Source of the DNA: Candidatus Fermentibacterota bacterium
GTDB taxonomy: Bacteria; Fermentibacterota; Fermentibacteria; Fermentibacterales; JCC-6
Direction: 5' to 3'
Assembly (NCBI GenBank): GCA_030592645.1
Contig: JAUVIR010000021.1
Span: forward strand, 1 to 47,084
Length of the DNA: 47,084 bases
Shown: positions 1 to 8,339 of the stretch, one piece after another
Position numbering within the stretch: the first letter of the stretch is position 1
Layout of the letters: each line of letters opens with the position of its first letter
Translations under genes and position numbers: made by a program
Notes under the pieces: model-generated
Seen by the model: only the letters and a program-made list of their open reading frames with translations
What the model was told of the DNA's origin: nothing
The model's database searches: none

Positions 1-1426
1 AATGAGCAGTTTTTCTCCAGAGTCTGGTGCAGGGGAAACACACTTATCCCGGAACCGGGACACATTACCGATGTGTCTTATCTGATATGGCTTGCTTCTG
101 GTTTAGCATCGAATGGACAGATGACCATGGCACACAATCTTATAGCGAATTTTGCCGGAATCGGTGTTATCTCTGAAGAGGAAGACGATGTGCTGATTGC
201 TGTTTACTATCCAGGCAATCCTGTAAGTGAATGCGAAAACATGTTCTGGCATCAGGACTGCACAGTACTGTTCGCCGGAGAGTGGGGTTTCAGCTTTTAT
301 AATATTTGTAACATCGCTTCAATGCATGAGATCAGCCCATCAGGTAAATACTATGCAATTGGAGCGGATGGAACCGGAACATGGCGAGGTACCATAGATC
401 TGGTGGATATTGAAACCGGTGTTAAATACCGATACGATATCCCCCGTTCAGGCGTAAACTCATACTCGAGCTGGATAGAAGGTGATTTTCTGCTGATTCA
501 GAGCATCGGTTCAGGAGCTATGTCCGAAAACTGGACCGGTATTGGAAATCAACCATGGATAAACTATTCATATAAGACTAGTGCAGAGGGGGCTCCAAGA
601 GATATCGTTCTCATGCACGGGAACAGAGCATGGATGATTCTGCCGGAGGACAGGTATTACAATTACCGGTTGAAGGATAACTTCGGCTTCTACGACAGCG
701 GCATTTTCTTCGATGTTTCGGCGTCTCCAAACGTAATTCCGTCTCTGGCAGGGATTGAATCATACGATGATTTTTCGGAGTGGATCGACTCGATGGGAGG
801 TCAGAATGAAGCCTTCCCATCATTTGATTTCCGTGTTTTCATTGATACACTGAACATGAGCATGTCCTTCCACAATGATTCAACATTATCATCCGGATCC
901 GGTGAAACCTCTTCAGGTCCGCTTGACGGTATGGAATTTGTAATGATTCCATCCGGGAGTTTCGAGATGGGTTCTCCTTACTCAGAGGATCATCGGCATC
1001 ATGATGAAGAGCAGCATAGAGTTCATGTTGATTCGTTCGAACTTATGACAACAGAGGTTACTCAGAGTATGTGGCGGGACTGAAACGATGTATTACTGGG
1101 GAGATGAGATGAATGATGCCTTTTGCTGGTACAGGGAGAACGCCAATCCATCAACCCAACAGGTAGGAACTAGGGAACCCAATACCTGGGGATTGTACGA
1201 CATGAGCGGTAATGTCTGCGAGTGGTGCGAGGATGTATACACAAGTGATTACGAAAACTGTCCCGCTGATGGAAGCGCGTATTTGGGTTCGGGTCCCGCT
1301 CGCGTCTTCCGTAGCGGCAGCTGGTACGTTACTCCCCCTTACCACCGGTCCGCAAATCGCGGCGGCTTCAACCCCGACTTCAACTTAAACGACCATGGCT
1401 TTCGCATTGCAAGGTCATTACACTGA
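1..1426 (+). pseudogene. Secreted protein with broken FGE-sulfatase domain (5' partial)
   Basis: The reading frame is already open at base 1, so the gene enters from the left edge. Residues up to about 300 form an unrecognised beta-rich region, followed by a Ser/Gly linker and the start of a formylglycine-generating-enzyme-like domain (DGMEFVMIPSGSFEMGS, then TTEVTQSMW). The frame stops at 1081-1083. The domain resumes in the next frame from about 1076-1088 (YYWGDEMN, GLYDMSGNVCEWCED, FRSGSW, NDHGFRIAR) to a stop at 1424-1426. The roughly 60-75 residues that normally lie between these blocks, including the RLPTEAEWEYA motif, are missing from both frames. This is therefore an internal deletion plus frame change, not a simple single-base slip. 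In this lineage such domains usually decorate secreted or lipid-anchored proteins. It could be a true pseudogene or an assembly collapse. Confidence 0.75.
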
Positions 1427-1558
1427 ACTGTATCACATTATCAATGCCTGCTTAAGGGTACACAGCAGAACGAGAAGAACTTGTTCGTCTCCCGCTGCTC
1501 TTGAGCAGTTTATCTGGACCGGGATATCATCATCTTTGCACGGGAACAGGGGGTTTTC

Positions 1559-2821
1559 TCAGATAACGAATCCAGGTTCGAGCATGGTATTCTTTGGTAT
1601 GACAATAATACCGTCGCGAATGCAGTAAAGCTCCGAAGAGTATTCCTGGATACCCTCTCTGTTCTCAAGCCTGCACCCATCACCTATTCTGGCATTCTTA
1701 TCGATGATCGCGTTTTTTATGATGCAGTTCTCCCCTATTCCAAGGGGGAGCATATCACTCCGGATAGTCCTGGGGTCAAGGTAGTGACCATCCCAGTAAT
1801 CCGAGCCTATGAACACACATTTCTCCATCACAGTTCCGCTTTGGATCTTTCCGCGCAAGCCCACAATACAGTCAATGAACGATACTCCATTTACATCGGA
1901 AGCATCGCATATGATCGTATTATTCATACTGCAGTTGTTTATCCGTGCTCCGGGAAGAGCCCTTGCCCGTGTATAGAGCGGAGAGAAGGTGTTATACATA
2001 TCAAAGTCGGGATCGGGACGCGCCATATCCAGGTTGGCCTTGAAGAAACTGGAGATGGTCCCGATATCGGACCAGTAACCGTCGAACATATACGAAGCAA
2101 CTCTGTACGAACCTATGGAATGAGGTATGATCTCCTTCCCGAAATCGATGACATCCGGCTCCTTCTCAAGTATTTCCCTGAGGATACCCGGAGAAAACAT
2201 GTAGATACCCATGCTTCCCAGATACGGTCTTGAACTGCTGGTCCCATCCTGAGTGCTCATCAGCCCTTCGAGCTCGTCTTCCGATGGTTTTTCCCTGAAC
2301 TCGGTGATAAGACCGTCTCCACCCACTTTCATAATGCCCAGAGACGGGGCTTCGGCGGCTGAGACAGGTTTGGTTGCGATAGTGATATCAGCATTACTGC
2401 TCTCGTGGCACCTGGCAAATTCCCGGAAATCCATTCTGTAAAGCTGATCGCCCGAAAGTATAAGGACCAGGTCCGGATGCTGGTTGTTGATGTATCTGAG
2501 GCTCTGCCTGACCGCATCAGCGGTTCCCTGGAACCACTCCCTGTTTTCATCGGTCTGTTCGGCTGCGAGAATGGAGACAAAACCGTTTGTGAACCTGTCA
2601 AATCTGTACGTGCGTGCCACATGTGTGTTAAGGCTCTCGCTGTTGTACTGTGTAAGGACAAGCATGTGTCTGATCTGATCGTTAATGCAGTTTGAGATCG
2701 GTATGTCAATAAGTCTGTACTTGCCGCCGATAGGAACAGCGGGTTTGCTCCTGTCCCGTGTGAGAGGAAAGAGTCTCGTTCCCCTTCCTCCACCAAGAAT
2801 CACCGCAACTATCCTTTTCAT
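1559..2821 (-). CDS. glgC: Glucose-1-phosphate adenylyltransferase
   Basis: Makes ADP-glucose from ATP and glucose-1-phosphate, the committed step of bacterial glycogen synthesis, in the cytosol. The 420-residue product has the usual family length. It opens with the nucleotidyltransferase signature GGGRGTRLFPLT at about residues 10-20, followed by KPAVPIGGKYRLIDIPISNC. The middle has the WFQGTADAVRQ and LILSGDQLYRMD blocks typical of GlgC. The C-terminal third is a left-handed beta-helix (SDVNGVSFIDCIVG, GENCIIKNAIIDKNARIG). A GGAGG site sits a few bases upstream of the ATG. The gene is transcribed alone, divergently from the DUF2089 gene, and no other glycogen genes lie in the window. Confidence 0.95.
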   Translation of the reverse strand: MKRIVAVILGGGRGTRLFPLTRDRSKPAVPIGGKYRLIDIPISNCINDQIRHMLVLTQYNSESLNTHVARTYRFDRFTNGFVSILAAEQTDENREWFQGTADAVRQSLRYINNQHPDLVLILSGDQLYRMDFREFARCHESSNADITIATKPVSAAEAPSLGIMKVGGDGLITEFREKPSEDELEGLMSTQDGTSSSRPYLGSMGIYMFSPGILREILEKEPDVIDFGKEIIPHSIGSYRVASYMFDGYWSDIGTISSFFKANLDMARPDPDFDMYNTFSPLYTRARALPGARINNCSMNNTIICDASDVNGVSFIDCIVGLRGKIQSGTVMEKCVFIGSDYWDGHYLDPRTIRSDMLPLGIGENCIIKNAIIDKNARIGDGCRLENREGIQEYSSELYCIRDGIIVIPKNTMLEPGFVI

Positions 2822-2914
2822 TCATACCTCCATGATGCAATAGAATCATGCTGCCGGGCAGAGTCAAGGATGTATGAATAACGTGATTCACTTATTAATA
2901 TTTTCACCATACAC

Positions 2915-2942
2915 TTGACATTTTTTAATAAATTTGTATAAT
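2915..2942 (+). promoter_or_regulatory. Consensus sigma-70 promoter upstream of the DUF2089 gene
   Basis: A perfect -35 box TTGACA (2915-2920) and a perfect -10 box TATAAT (2937-2942) are separated by a 16-base, A/T-rich spacer. The start codon at 2968 follows about 25 bases after the -10 box, with TTGGAGG as ribosome binding site at 2955-2961. The leader would be very short. The match is strong enough to predict a strong constitutive promoter for the 2968-4009 gene group. Confidence 0.8.
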
Positions 2943-2967
2943 TTTTTTAAGTTATTGGAGGTTACAC

Positions 2968-3318
2968 ATGGATATTGGCAATGCCAGATGCCCTGACTGC
3001 GGAAAACCGATGACACCGGTTACCTGTGAATGCCAGCACTGCGACATAAGGATGGAAGGGAAATTCTCGGTTTCCATCCTGTCCCAGCTCTCCGTTACAG
3101 ACCAGGCGCTTGTAATCGCATTCGTTCGCAGTTACGGTTCGATAAAGAAGATTCAGAAACTCCTTGATGTGAGCTATCCCACTGCGAGAGCTCGTATCGC
3201 AGATCTGATAAAAAGATTGGACTCAACTATGGAGGTGACGGACAATATGGAAAGCCAGATCCTTGAAAAACTCGAACGGGGAGATATCTCCTTCTCCGAA
3301 GCTATGGAGGAACTCTGA
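2968..3318 (+). CDS. DUF2089 family protein (zinc ribbon plus HTH-like domain)
   Basis: A 116-residue DUF2089-type protein, a putative cytosolic DNA-binding regulator whose family function is not established. The N-terminus has a four-cysteine zinc ribbon (CPDCGKPM, then CECQHC). Residues about 40-90 form a helix-turn-helix-like segment (LSVTDQALVIAFVRSYGSIKKIQKLLDVSYPTARARI in outline). The tail ends with a short SHOCT-like helix pair (ILEKLERGDISFSEAMEEL). It is the first gene of a compact group: its TGA overlaps the next ATG by one base (TGATG), which suggests translational coupling. Genes of this type are often found next to SHOCT-like or YvlB-like genes, as here. Confidence 0.85.
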   Translation: MDIGNARCPDCGKPMTPVTCECQHCDIRMEGKFSVSILSQLSVTDQALVIAFVRSYGSIKKIQKLLDVSYPTARARIADLIKRLDSTMEVTDNMESQILEKLERGDISFSEAMEEL

Positions 3319-3575
3319 TGCCTGCCTGCATACTCCTGCTCAGAATAAAGAAATTCTTCATCCCGCTGCCATGGTTCCTTATCTGGTGTCTTGGGGCACC
3401 CTTCGTTTTTCTGGGATGGTTCGTGGGGCATATCGGGTTGATCTTCGCCCCTGACAGTTATCCAATGCGCGCTGCCAGCGAATCGTGGAGGGTTCTGATG
3501 CTGCTGATGAACCTTCATGGAACCGAAGTGAAGGTCGATACCGGTGCTGAAAACATATCGATAAAGTTCATATAA
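3318..3575 (+). CDS. Small membrane protein, unknown
   Basis: An 85-residue protein with a very hydrophobic N-terminal half: a segment around residues 13-42 (FFIPLPWFLIWCLGAPFVFLGWFVG) can form one long or two short membrane helices. A short polar tail (HGTEVKVDTGAENISIKFI) follows. The start overlaps the stop of the DUF2089 gene by one base, with a GGAGG site 8 bases upstream inside that gene, so the two are probably coupled. No family is recognised with confidence. Similar short membrane proteins lie between DUF2089 and SHOCT-like genes in other bacteria, suggesting an envelope-sensing module, but this is inference. Confidence 0.75.
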   Translation: MPACILLLRIKKFFIPLPWFLIWCLGAPFVFLGWFVGHIGLIFAPDSYPMRAASESWRVLMLLMNLHGTEVKVDTGAENISIKFI

Positions 3576-3595
3576 TCATAAGAAGGGAGAATACA

Positions 3596-4009
3596 ATGAA
3601 GAACGATTCTCACAAAAAGATCCTGGAAATGCTCTCCGACGGAAAGATCACAGTAGATGAAGCCGCAGCGCTTCTCTCAAAGCTTCAGAATACCGATGCA
3701 GTTGAAGAGGAGGTTATCGAGACTGAATCCGGCGAAGTCAGGAAAAGAACTCCAAGGTACTTAAGAGTAGTGGTTGATTCTGCAAACGGAGACAAGGTTA
3801 ACGTAAGGGTTCCTATGAGCCTTCTGAAAACGGGCATCAAGCTGTCGGCACTTCTTCCGGGTAACGCTGCGGAAAAGATGAGCAGCCATGGATTCGACCT
3901 TTCCCAGCTCTCCGGGCTCGACGGGGATGAACTCATCGAAGCGCTCAGCGATCTAACGGTCGATGTGGACAGTGCCGATGGAGATAAGGTCAGGGTTTTC
4001 ACCGAATAG
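3596..4009 (+). CDS. SHOCT-like / YvlB-like N-terminal domain protein
   Basis: A 137-residue acidic soluble protein. Residues 5-32 (KKILEMLSDGKITVDEAAALLSKL) match the SHOCT-like helical pair found at the start of YvlB-type proteins. The rest has two related halves, each with a D-S-A-(N/D)-GDKV-(N/R)-V strand motif (near residues 60 and 128) around a hydrophobic 'KTGIKLSALLP' stretch. A GGGAG ribosome binding site precedes the ATG. It lies 20 bases after the small membrane protein and ends the promoter-proximal group. Its role is unknown. The link to DUF2089 suggests a cell-envelope or regulatory function. Confidence 0.8.
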   Translation: MKNDSHKKILEMLSDGKITVDEAAALLSKLQNTDAVEEEVIETESGEVRKRTPRYLRVVVDSANGDKVNVRVPMSLLKTGIKLSALLPGNAAEKMSSHGFDLSQLSGLDGDELIEALSDLTVDVDSADGDKVRVFTE

Positions 4010-4052
4010 TTAGTATATTCACCTTTCTATTTAATGCAGAAAGGAAATATCA

Positions 4053-5042
4053 GTGAAAATAGCCCTTGCGGGAAAACCGGGCTGCGGCAGGTCCACTCTG
4101 TTCCATGCCCTTGCCGGCTCCCCGAATGCTGATTCGGGAAAACCTCTAACGGTCAAGGTGCCCGACCACAGACTGGACTTCCTTGAAGGCATCCATAACC
4201 CGCTGAAAAATACTCATGCAACGGTCGTGTTTTTCGATGTTCCAACCCCTTCCTTTTCGGCAAAAAATCTGACTCTCATCAGAAATGCCGCGGTACTGAC
4301 GATAGTCCTTGATAATTACGCCCTGGGCGATACCGTAAACGATTTCAATGATATCGAATCGGAACTCATTCTCAGCGATATGGCCCTCTGTGAAAAGAGG
4401 CAGGCCCGCCTTACCAAGGAGAGTAAAGGTAAAACCAGGGAAGCCCTTATTCTTGGAAATCTTCTGAAACATATGGAGGACGGCAGTCCCCTGCGAGTTC
4501 TTAAGCTGGATAAAGGCGAGGCTGCAATTCTGGCTCCCTACGCCCTTCTCTCCCTCAAACCCCTGATAGTGGTTTCCAACAGAATGGGTGATCCTGTCAC
4601 TCCGGATGAGGAACTCTCCTTACTGGTCTCGGAACATGGAGGAACCCTTCTTGCTGTCGACGCAGGGTTCGAGCTTGAACTGACCGAGATAGATGAAAGT
4701 GAGCAGGCTCCCTTTCTTGAATCAATGGGCTACTCCGCAAGCGGACTCTCCCGTCTGATCAGATCGTCGTATTCCGCCCTGGACCTGATAGTCTTTTTCA
4801 CTATCGGTAAAGATGAAACAAGGGCATGGCCCATACGGAGAGGTTCAACCGCTCTGGATGCTGCGGGAGCCATCCATTCCGACCTGGAAAGAGGCTTCAT
4901 TCGAGCAGTTGTAGTGCCATGGGATCTGTATCACGAACATCCGGACAGAACGGTGCTGAAGGAAAAGGGAGAACTCAGGATCGAAGGCAGGGATTACACC
5001 GTCAAAGACGGCGACCTGATAGAGATTCGTTTTAACGTCTGA
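4053..5042 (+). CDS. YchF/OLA1-like GTPase with degenerate nucleotide site and C-terminal TGS domain
   Basis: A 329-residue protein starting with GTG after AAGGAAAT. The C-terminal 72 residues (AWPIRRGSTALDAAGAIHSD, then GRDYTVKDGDLIEIRFNV) are a clear TGS domain of the YchF type. The N-terminus is a P-loop G domain, GKPGCGRSTLFHAL at residues 7-19, but the invariant Walker A lysine is arginine (R13). The usual DxxG switch is replaced by DVPTPSF, and the NxxE/NKxD base-recognition motif is unclear (VVSNRMGD). Canonical YchF is about 363 residues. The protein is therefore a divergent paralogue or a form with altered nucleotide use. YchF proteins bind ribosomes, and the intact TGS domain is compatible with that. 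It is the last gene before a convergent neighbour. Confidence 0.8.
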   Translation: MKIALAGKPGCGRSTLFHALAGSPNADSGKPLTVKVPDHRLDFLEGIHNPLKNTHATVVFFDVPTPSFSAKNLTLIRNAAVLTIVLDNYALGDTVNDFNDIESELILSDMALCEKRQARLTKESKGKTREALILGNLLKHMEDGSPLRVLKLDKGEAAILAPYALLSLKPLIVVSNRMGDPVTPDEELSLLVSEHGGTLLAVDAGFELELTEIDESEQAPFLESMGYSASGLSRLIRSSYSALDLIVFFTIGKDETRAWPIRRGSTALDAAGAIHSDLERGFIRAVVVPWDLYHEHPDRTVLKEKGELRIEGRDYTVKDGDLIEIRFNV

Positions 5043-5101
5043 TCCTGGCCATCAGGGAATTCCAGAAACTTGCAAACAAGTACCAGGCAGAAAGAAATTG
5101 A

Positions 5102-7297
5102 CTATCTGAGAACAGTAAAATATCTGCTGGCTGTTTCACCGCCTGCGTTGATACATGCAATGTAGATCCCCGATGGAAGATCTCCCAGCCTGATATCATA
5201 TTGTCCCGGTGAACAGATGCTGCTGAAGGGCTTGGTTACCAGTCGTCCGGACATATCGTAAATATTCAACTGGACATCGGATTGCGTTAAAAGCTGAAAA
5301 TGTACCGTCGCATTACCGTCTGAGGGATTTGGAGATACTTCCATAAAGATAGCATCCATGTTTTCTTCTTCACTGAGGCCCGCAGAGGAGAAATTGAATA
5401 TCTGCAAACCGTTACTTTGGCAGGCAGCGAAGACAAGATCACCTGAGAATGCAACCCCTTCACCGTCAAAGGGTGGTGTGTAAAATCCGCAATGAAAAGG
5501 GTCTTCAGGATTTGAAATATCAACAAGGCGAATACCGGCACCATCAGCGGTTATGCAGGCGTAGTCACCGGAAATCACTAATCCTCTTACAGTCCCGGTA
5601 AAAGAGCAGGAACCCACCAGAACCGGGTCTGACGGGGAGGAAATATCAATCACCGTTAAAGATTGACCGCCGATAACATATGCGAAGTTTCCAACGATCT
5701 CCACACGAGATGCCGCTACATAGGTAAAACCAAGAGAAACAGGATTTGAGGGTGTGGAAACATCCAGTATTCTAAGGGTGTTGCTATCGATGGTAATGCA
5801 GACAATATCGCCGGCTGAAGCAACTCCGATGGTGGAGCCGGTACAGAAATAGCTGCCGATTTCAGTGGGGTTAAAAGGGTCCGATATGTCTATTACACGG
5901 AGACCATCATCGTAGTTTGTCACGAAGGCATAATCTCCGGAGATGGAAACATCCCAGGCGTAAATCCCTGGAGTTTCACAGTAACCGGTCTCCACTGGAT
6001 TTGAAGGAGTTGATACATCAATGATGTGTAAGCCATCATAGACATCCACCACATATGCGTAATCCCCCGAAACCTCCACTTGTACGGCATCAAGAGCCGC
6101 ATCGCAAAATCCCACCTGAAAAGAAGCAGAGGGGCTGGATACATCAATCAAACGGAGGCCATCGTCATGCGCTGCAACATAGGCAAGCCCATCTGTTACA
6201 GCTAAACCTCTTGCATAACCCGGAGTATTGAATGTACCTAGCAGAACAGGTGCTGCCGGGATGCATACATCTATCGCCCAGATACCATCAAGGTCGCTGA
6301 TGAACACAGAATTGCCGGATACTGCTATGCCCCTGGCATTTCCTGAAGTATCGTAATTCCCGACTACCACAGGATTTGAAGGAGTTGATACATCAATCAC
6401 AGCGAGACCGTCTGAGGCGTTCGCAATGTATACATGATCACCTGAGACCTCCACACCATGTGCATCCCTTGTTAGGAAGCAGGATCCCACCGCAGTTGGA
6501 TTTGAAGGTGAGGAAATATCTATTACACGGAGTCCGTAACCACCGTTTGCGATATAGGCATATTGCCCTGCTGTCACAACATCCTCTGCTGAATAAGATG
6601 AGATGCACGACCCAACTTCAGTGGGATCTGCCGGGGCAGATACATCAATTACCCGCAGACCTCCATATCCTGCAGCAAGATATACGTAGTTACCTGTTTT
6701 GGTTACTGTATTTATGAAGTAGCTTGAGTATTCCAGGAACCCGACTTCAACCGGATCCGAGGGTGTGGACACATCGATCACCCGGAGTCCGTCTGAAATA
6801 TCTGCGATGTATGCAAAACCATCAGAGGCAACAACGCTCCTGGCAATGCCCGGAGTGGAACAGGTTCCTAATATGAACGGATTTTCGGGATCCTGTACAT
6901 CCCATATTTCAAGCCCCATATGACTCACTGCAAGGTATAGTCTCTGTGTTGATTCTTCGTAGAACAGCCCGAGAACATTATCTCTGGCGTGTATCTGCTT
7001 AGAGAGAGGAACCGGTGGAGTTGATAGCAGGGAATCAAGAATGTAGACTCCGCCTCCTGCACCGCAGAAAGTCAGACCTCTTGAATGATCCACAGCAGTA
7101 TTGTATGCGACACTGAATGGCCAGCTGCCTGCAAATTCCACATTCAATGAATCCCTGCTTTGAATGTCTGTGAGCCTTGAGAATAGTACTTCTTCATGAT
7201 CTGAATAAGAAAATATCAGGCTGCTGGTCTGATGTTCAGAGCCTTCACCTGAAGCAGAATGAGAGAATACTGTCAGAATCAACAACATGCAGTACAT
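5102..7297 (-). CDS. Secreted LVIVD-repeat protein with T9SS-type C-terminal sorting domain
   Basis: A 731-residue exported protein. The N-terminus has a short hydrophobic signal (MYCMLLILTVFSHSASG). From about residue 130 to 630 there are about 12 repeats of about 42 residues, each with the core LRVIDVSTPSDPVEVG followed by a G-D-YAY segment: the LVIVD repeat, which builds beta-propellers. A 13th, partial copy (LQIFNFSS) leads into the tail. The last about 75 residues (VSPNPSDGNATVHF, NIYDMSGRLV, LPSGIYIA) match the Por/T9SS sorting domain, so it is probably surface attached or released. LVIVD proteins are common in this phylum, but their ligands are unknown. It stands alone, convergent with the YchF-like gene. 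Confidence 0.88.
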   Translation of the reverse strand: MYCMLLILTVFSHSASGEGSEHQTSSLIFSYSDHEEVLFSRLTDIQSRDSLNVEFAGSWPFSVAYNTAVDHSRGLTFCGAGGGVYILDSLLSTPPVPLSKQIHARDNVLGLFYEESTQRLYLAVSHMGLEIWDVQDPENPFILGTCSTPGIARSVVASDGFAYIADISDGLRVIDVSTPSDPVEVGFLEYSSYFINTVTKTGNYVYLAAGYGGLRVIDVSAPADPTEVGSCISSYSAEDVVTAGQYAYIANGGYGLRVIDISSPSNPTAVGSCFLTRDAHGVEVSGDHVYIANASDGLAVIDVSTPSNPVVVGNYDTSGNARGIAVSGNSVFISDLDGIWAIDVCIPAAPVLLGTFNTPGYARGLAVTDGLAYVAAHDDGLRLIDVSSPSASFQVGFCDAALDAVQVEVSGDYAYVVDVYDGLHIIDVSTPSNPVETGYCETPGIYAWDVSISGDYAFVTNYDDGLRVIDISDPFNPTEIGSYFCTGSTIGVASAGDIVCITIDSNTLRILDVSTPSNPVSLGFTYVAASRVEIVGNFAYVIGGQSLTVIDISSPSDPVLVGSCSFTGTVRGLVISGDYACITADGAGIRLVDISNPEDPFHCGFYTPPFDGEGVAFSGDLVFAACQSNGLQIFNFSSAGLSEEENMDAIFMEVSPNPSDGNATVHFQLLTQSDVQLNIYDMSGRLVTKPFSSICSPGQYDIRLGDLPSGIYIACINAGGETASRYFTVLR

Positions 7298-7401
7298 TAT
7301 TCAAGCTCCCGTCAGGCCTGAGGTTGATGTGATGATCAGGCAATTTCAATACCCGATACTGACCATACTAGCAGAACTCCGCAATCGTCAACATCGAAGT
7401 T

Positions 7402-8325
7402 CTAACGTATACTTTTCATGGTTCTCGATACCTTGCGCCATTCATTTACGATCTGACTGATCTCAGCGGCACCCAGGAGTATCACACACTCCCAATAGAG
7501 CAGGAAGAATGTAGCCATAATCCTTGCCAGCGCCCCGTATACAACTCCCCATCCCGGATGACCGATCACCCAGATGTATGTCTGTGCGCCAAGACCGGTG
7601 AAGACTATCGCAATGATCGTTGCAAGAAGAGCCTGTCCGATACTGATCTTCCGGTTAGGAGCGGCTTTGAAAAGGGTGAAGAAGAGCAGCGCAGTGAAGG
7701 ATACACCGAGTATTTCAGCCAGTCCGCCTCCGGTGAGGCGTCCGATGATCGGCCATTGGGAAACGATGTCACCCACCGGGCTGTCAACTACCAGACGGGC
7801 CATGGCTGAAAACATCAATGCTGAGACGAAACAGAGGGCGACGAGCAGAGCAAGAAAGAAATCGTAGAGCTTCCCGAGGACGATATTCCGCCCCCTTGCT
7901 ACTTCGAATACTTTATCGAACGCGGTCCGTATGGTTCCGAAAAGCCGGCTGACAAGCCAAAGAAGAAAAACAAAACCCACAACTCCCGGTATTCCAGCAT
8001 TGCCTCTGAAAATAGCGCTTTCTATATCGCTCCTCATGGACTCAGGAATAAGAGGGTTCGCTGTATCGAGCCAGTTCGTGAGGCCATGCTGCAGACCCTC
8101 GTCCTCCTGGAATGCAAGACCGCTGAACATGATTATCATCAGACCCAGAGGAAGGATGGTTATAAGTACATTGAAAGCAATAGCCGCTGCCGAGAAGAAT
8201 ACGCTGTCATCGTTCCATTTGTTGTAAAGTCTTCTTCCGAAATACCTGATGAAGATCCATAGTCTGTGAAGGTATCTTTTTACCGGCTCAGCCCTTATGG
8301 GAAAGAGTTCACGCCAGGATCCCAT
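7402..8325 (-). CDS. YihY/BrkB family inner-membrane protein
   Basis: A 307-residue polytopic membrane protein of the YihY/virulence factor BrkB family (once mislabelled ribonuclease BN). It shows the family hallmark NDDSVFFSAAAIAFNVLITILPLGLM near residue 40, then further hydrophobic segments (VVGFVFLLWLVSRLFGTIRTAFDKVF, LVALCFVSALMFSA, LLATIIAIVFTGLGAQTYIWV), about six membrane helices in all. The function of the family is not settled. The gene begins 14 bases after the glmS stop on the same strand, so it is probably the last gene of a glmM-glmS-yihY transcript. The ribosome binding site is weak, which fits coupling to glmS. Confidence 0.85.
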   Translation of the reverse strand: MGSWRELFPIRAEPVKRYLHRLWIFIRYFGRRLYNKWNDDSVFFSAAAIAFNVLITILPLGLMIIMFSGLAFQEDEGLQHGLTNWLDTANPLIPESMRSDIESAIFRGNAGIPGVVGFVFLLWLVSRLFGTIRTAFDKVFEVARGRNIVLGKLYDFFLALLVALCFVSALMFSAMARLVVDSPVGDIVSQWPIIGRLTGGGLAEILGVSFTALLFFTLFKAAPNRKISIGQALLATIIAIVFTGLGAQTYIWVIGHPGWGVVYGALARIMATFFLLYWECVILLGAAEISQIVNEWRKVSRTMKSIR

Positions 8326-8339
8326 CTTAGCAGTCAGAT

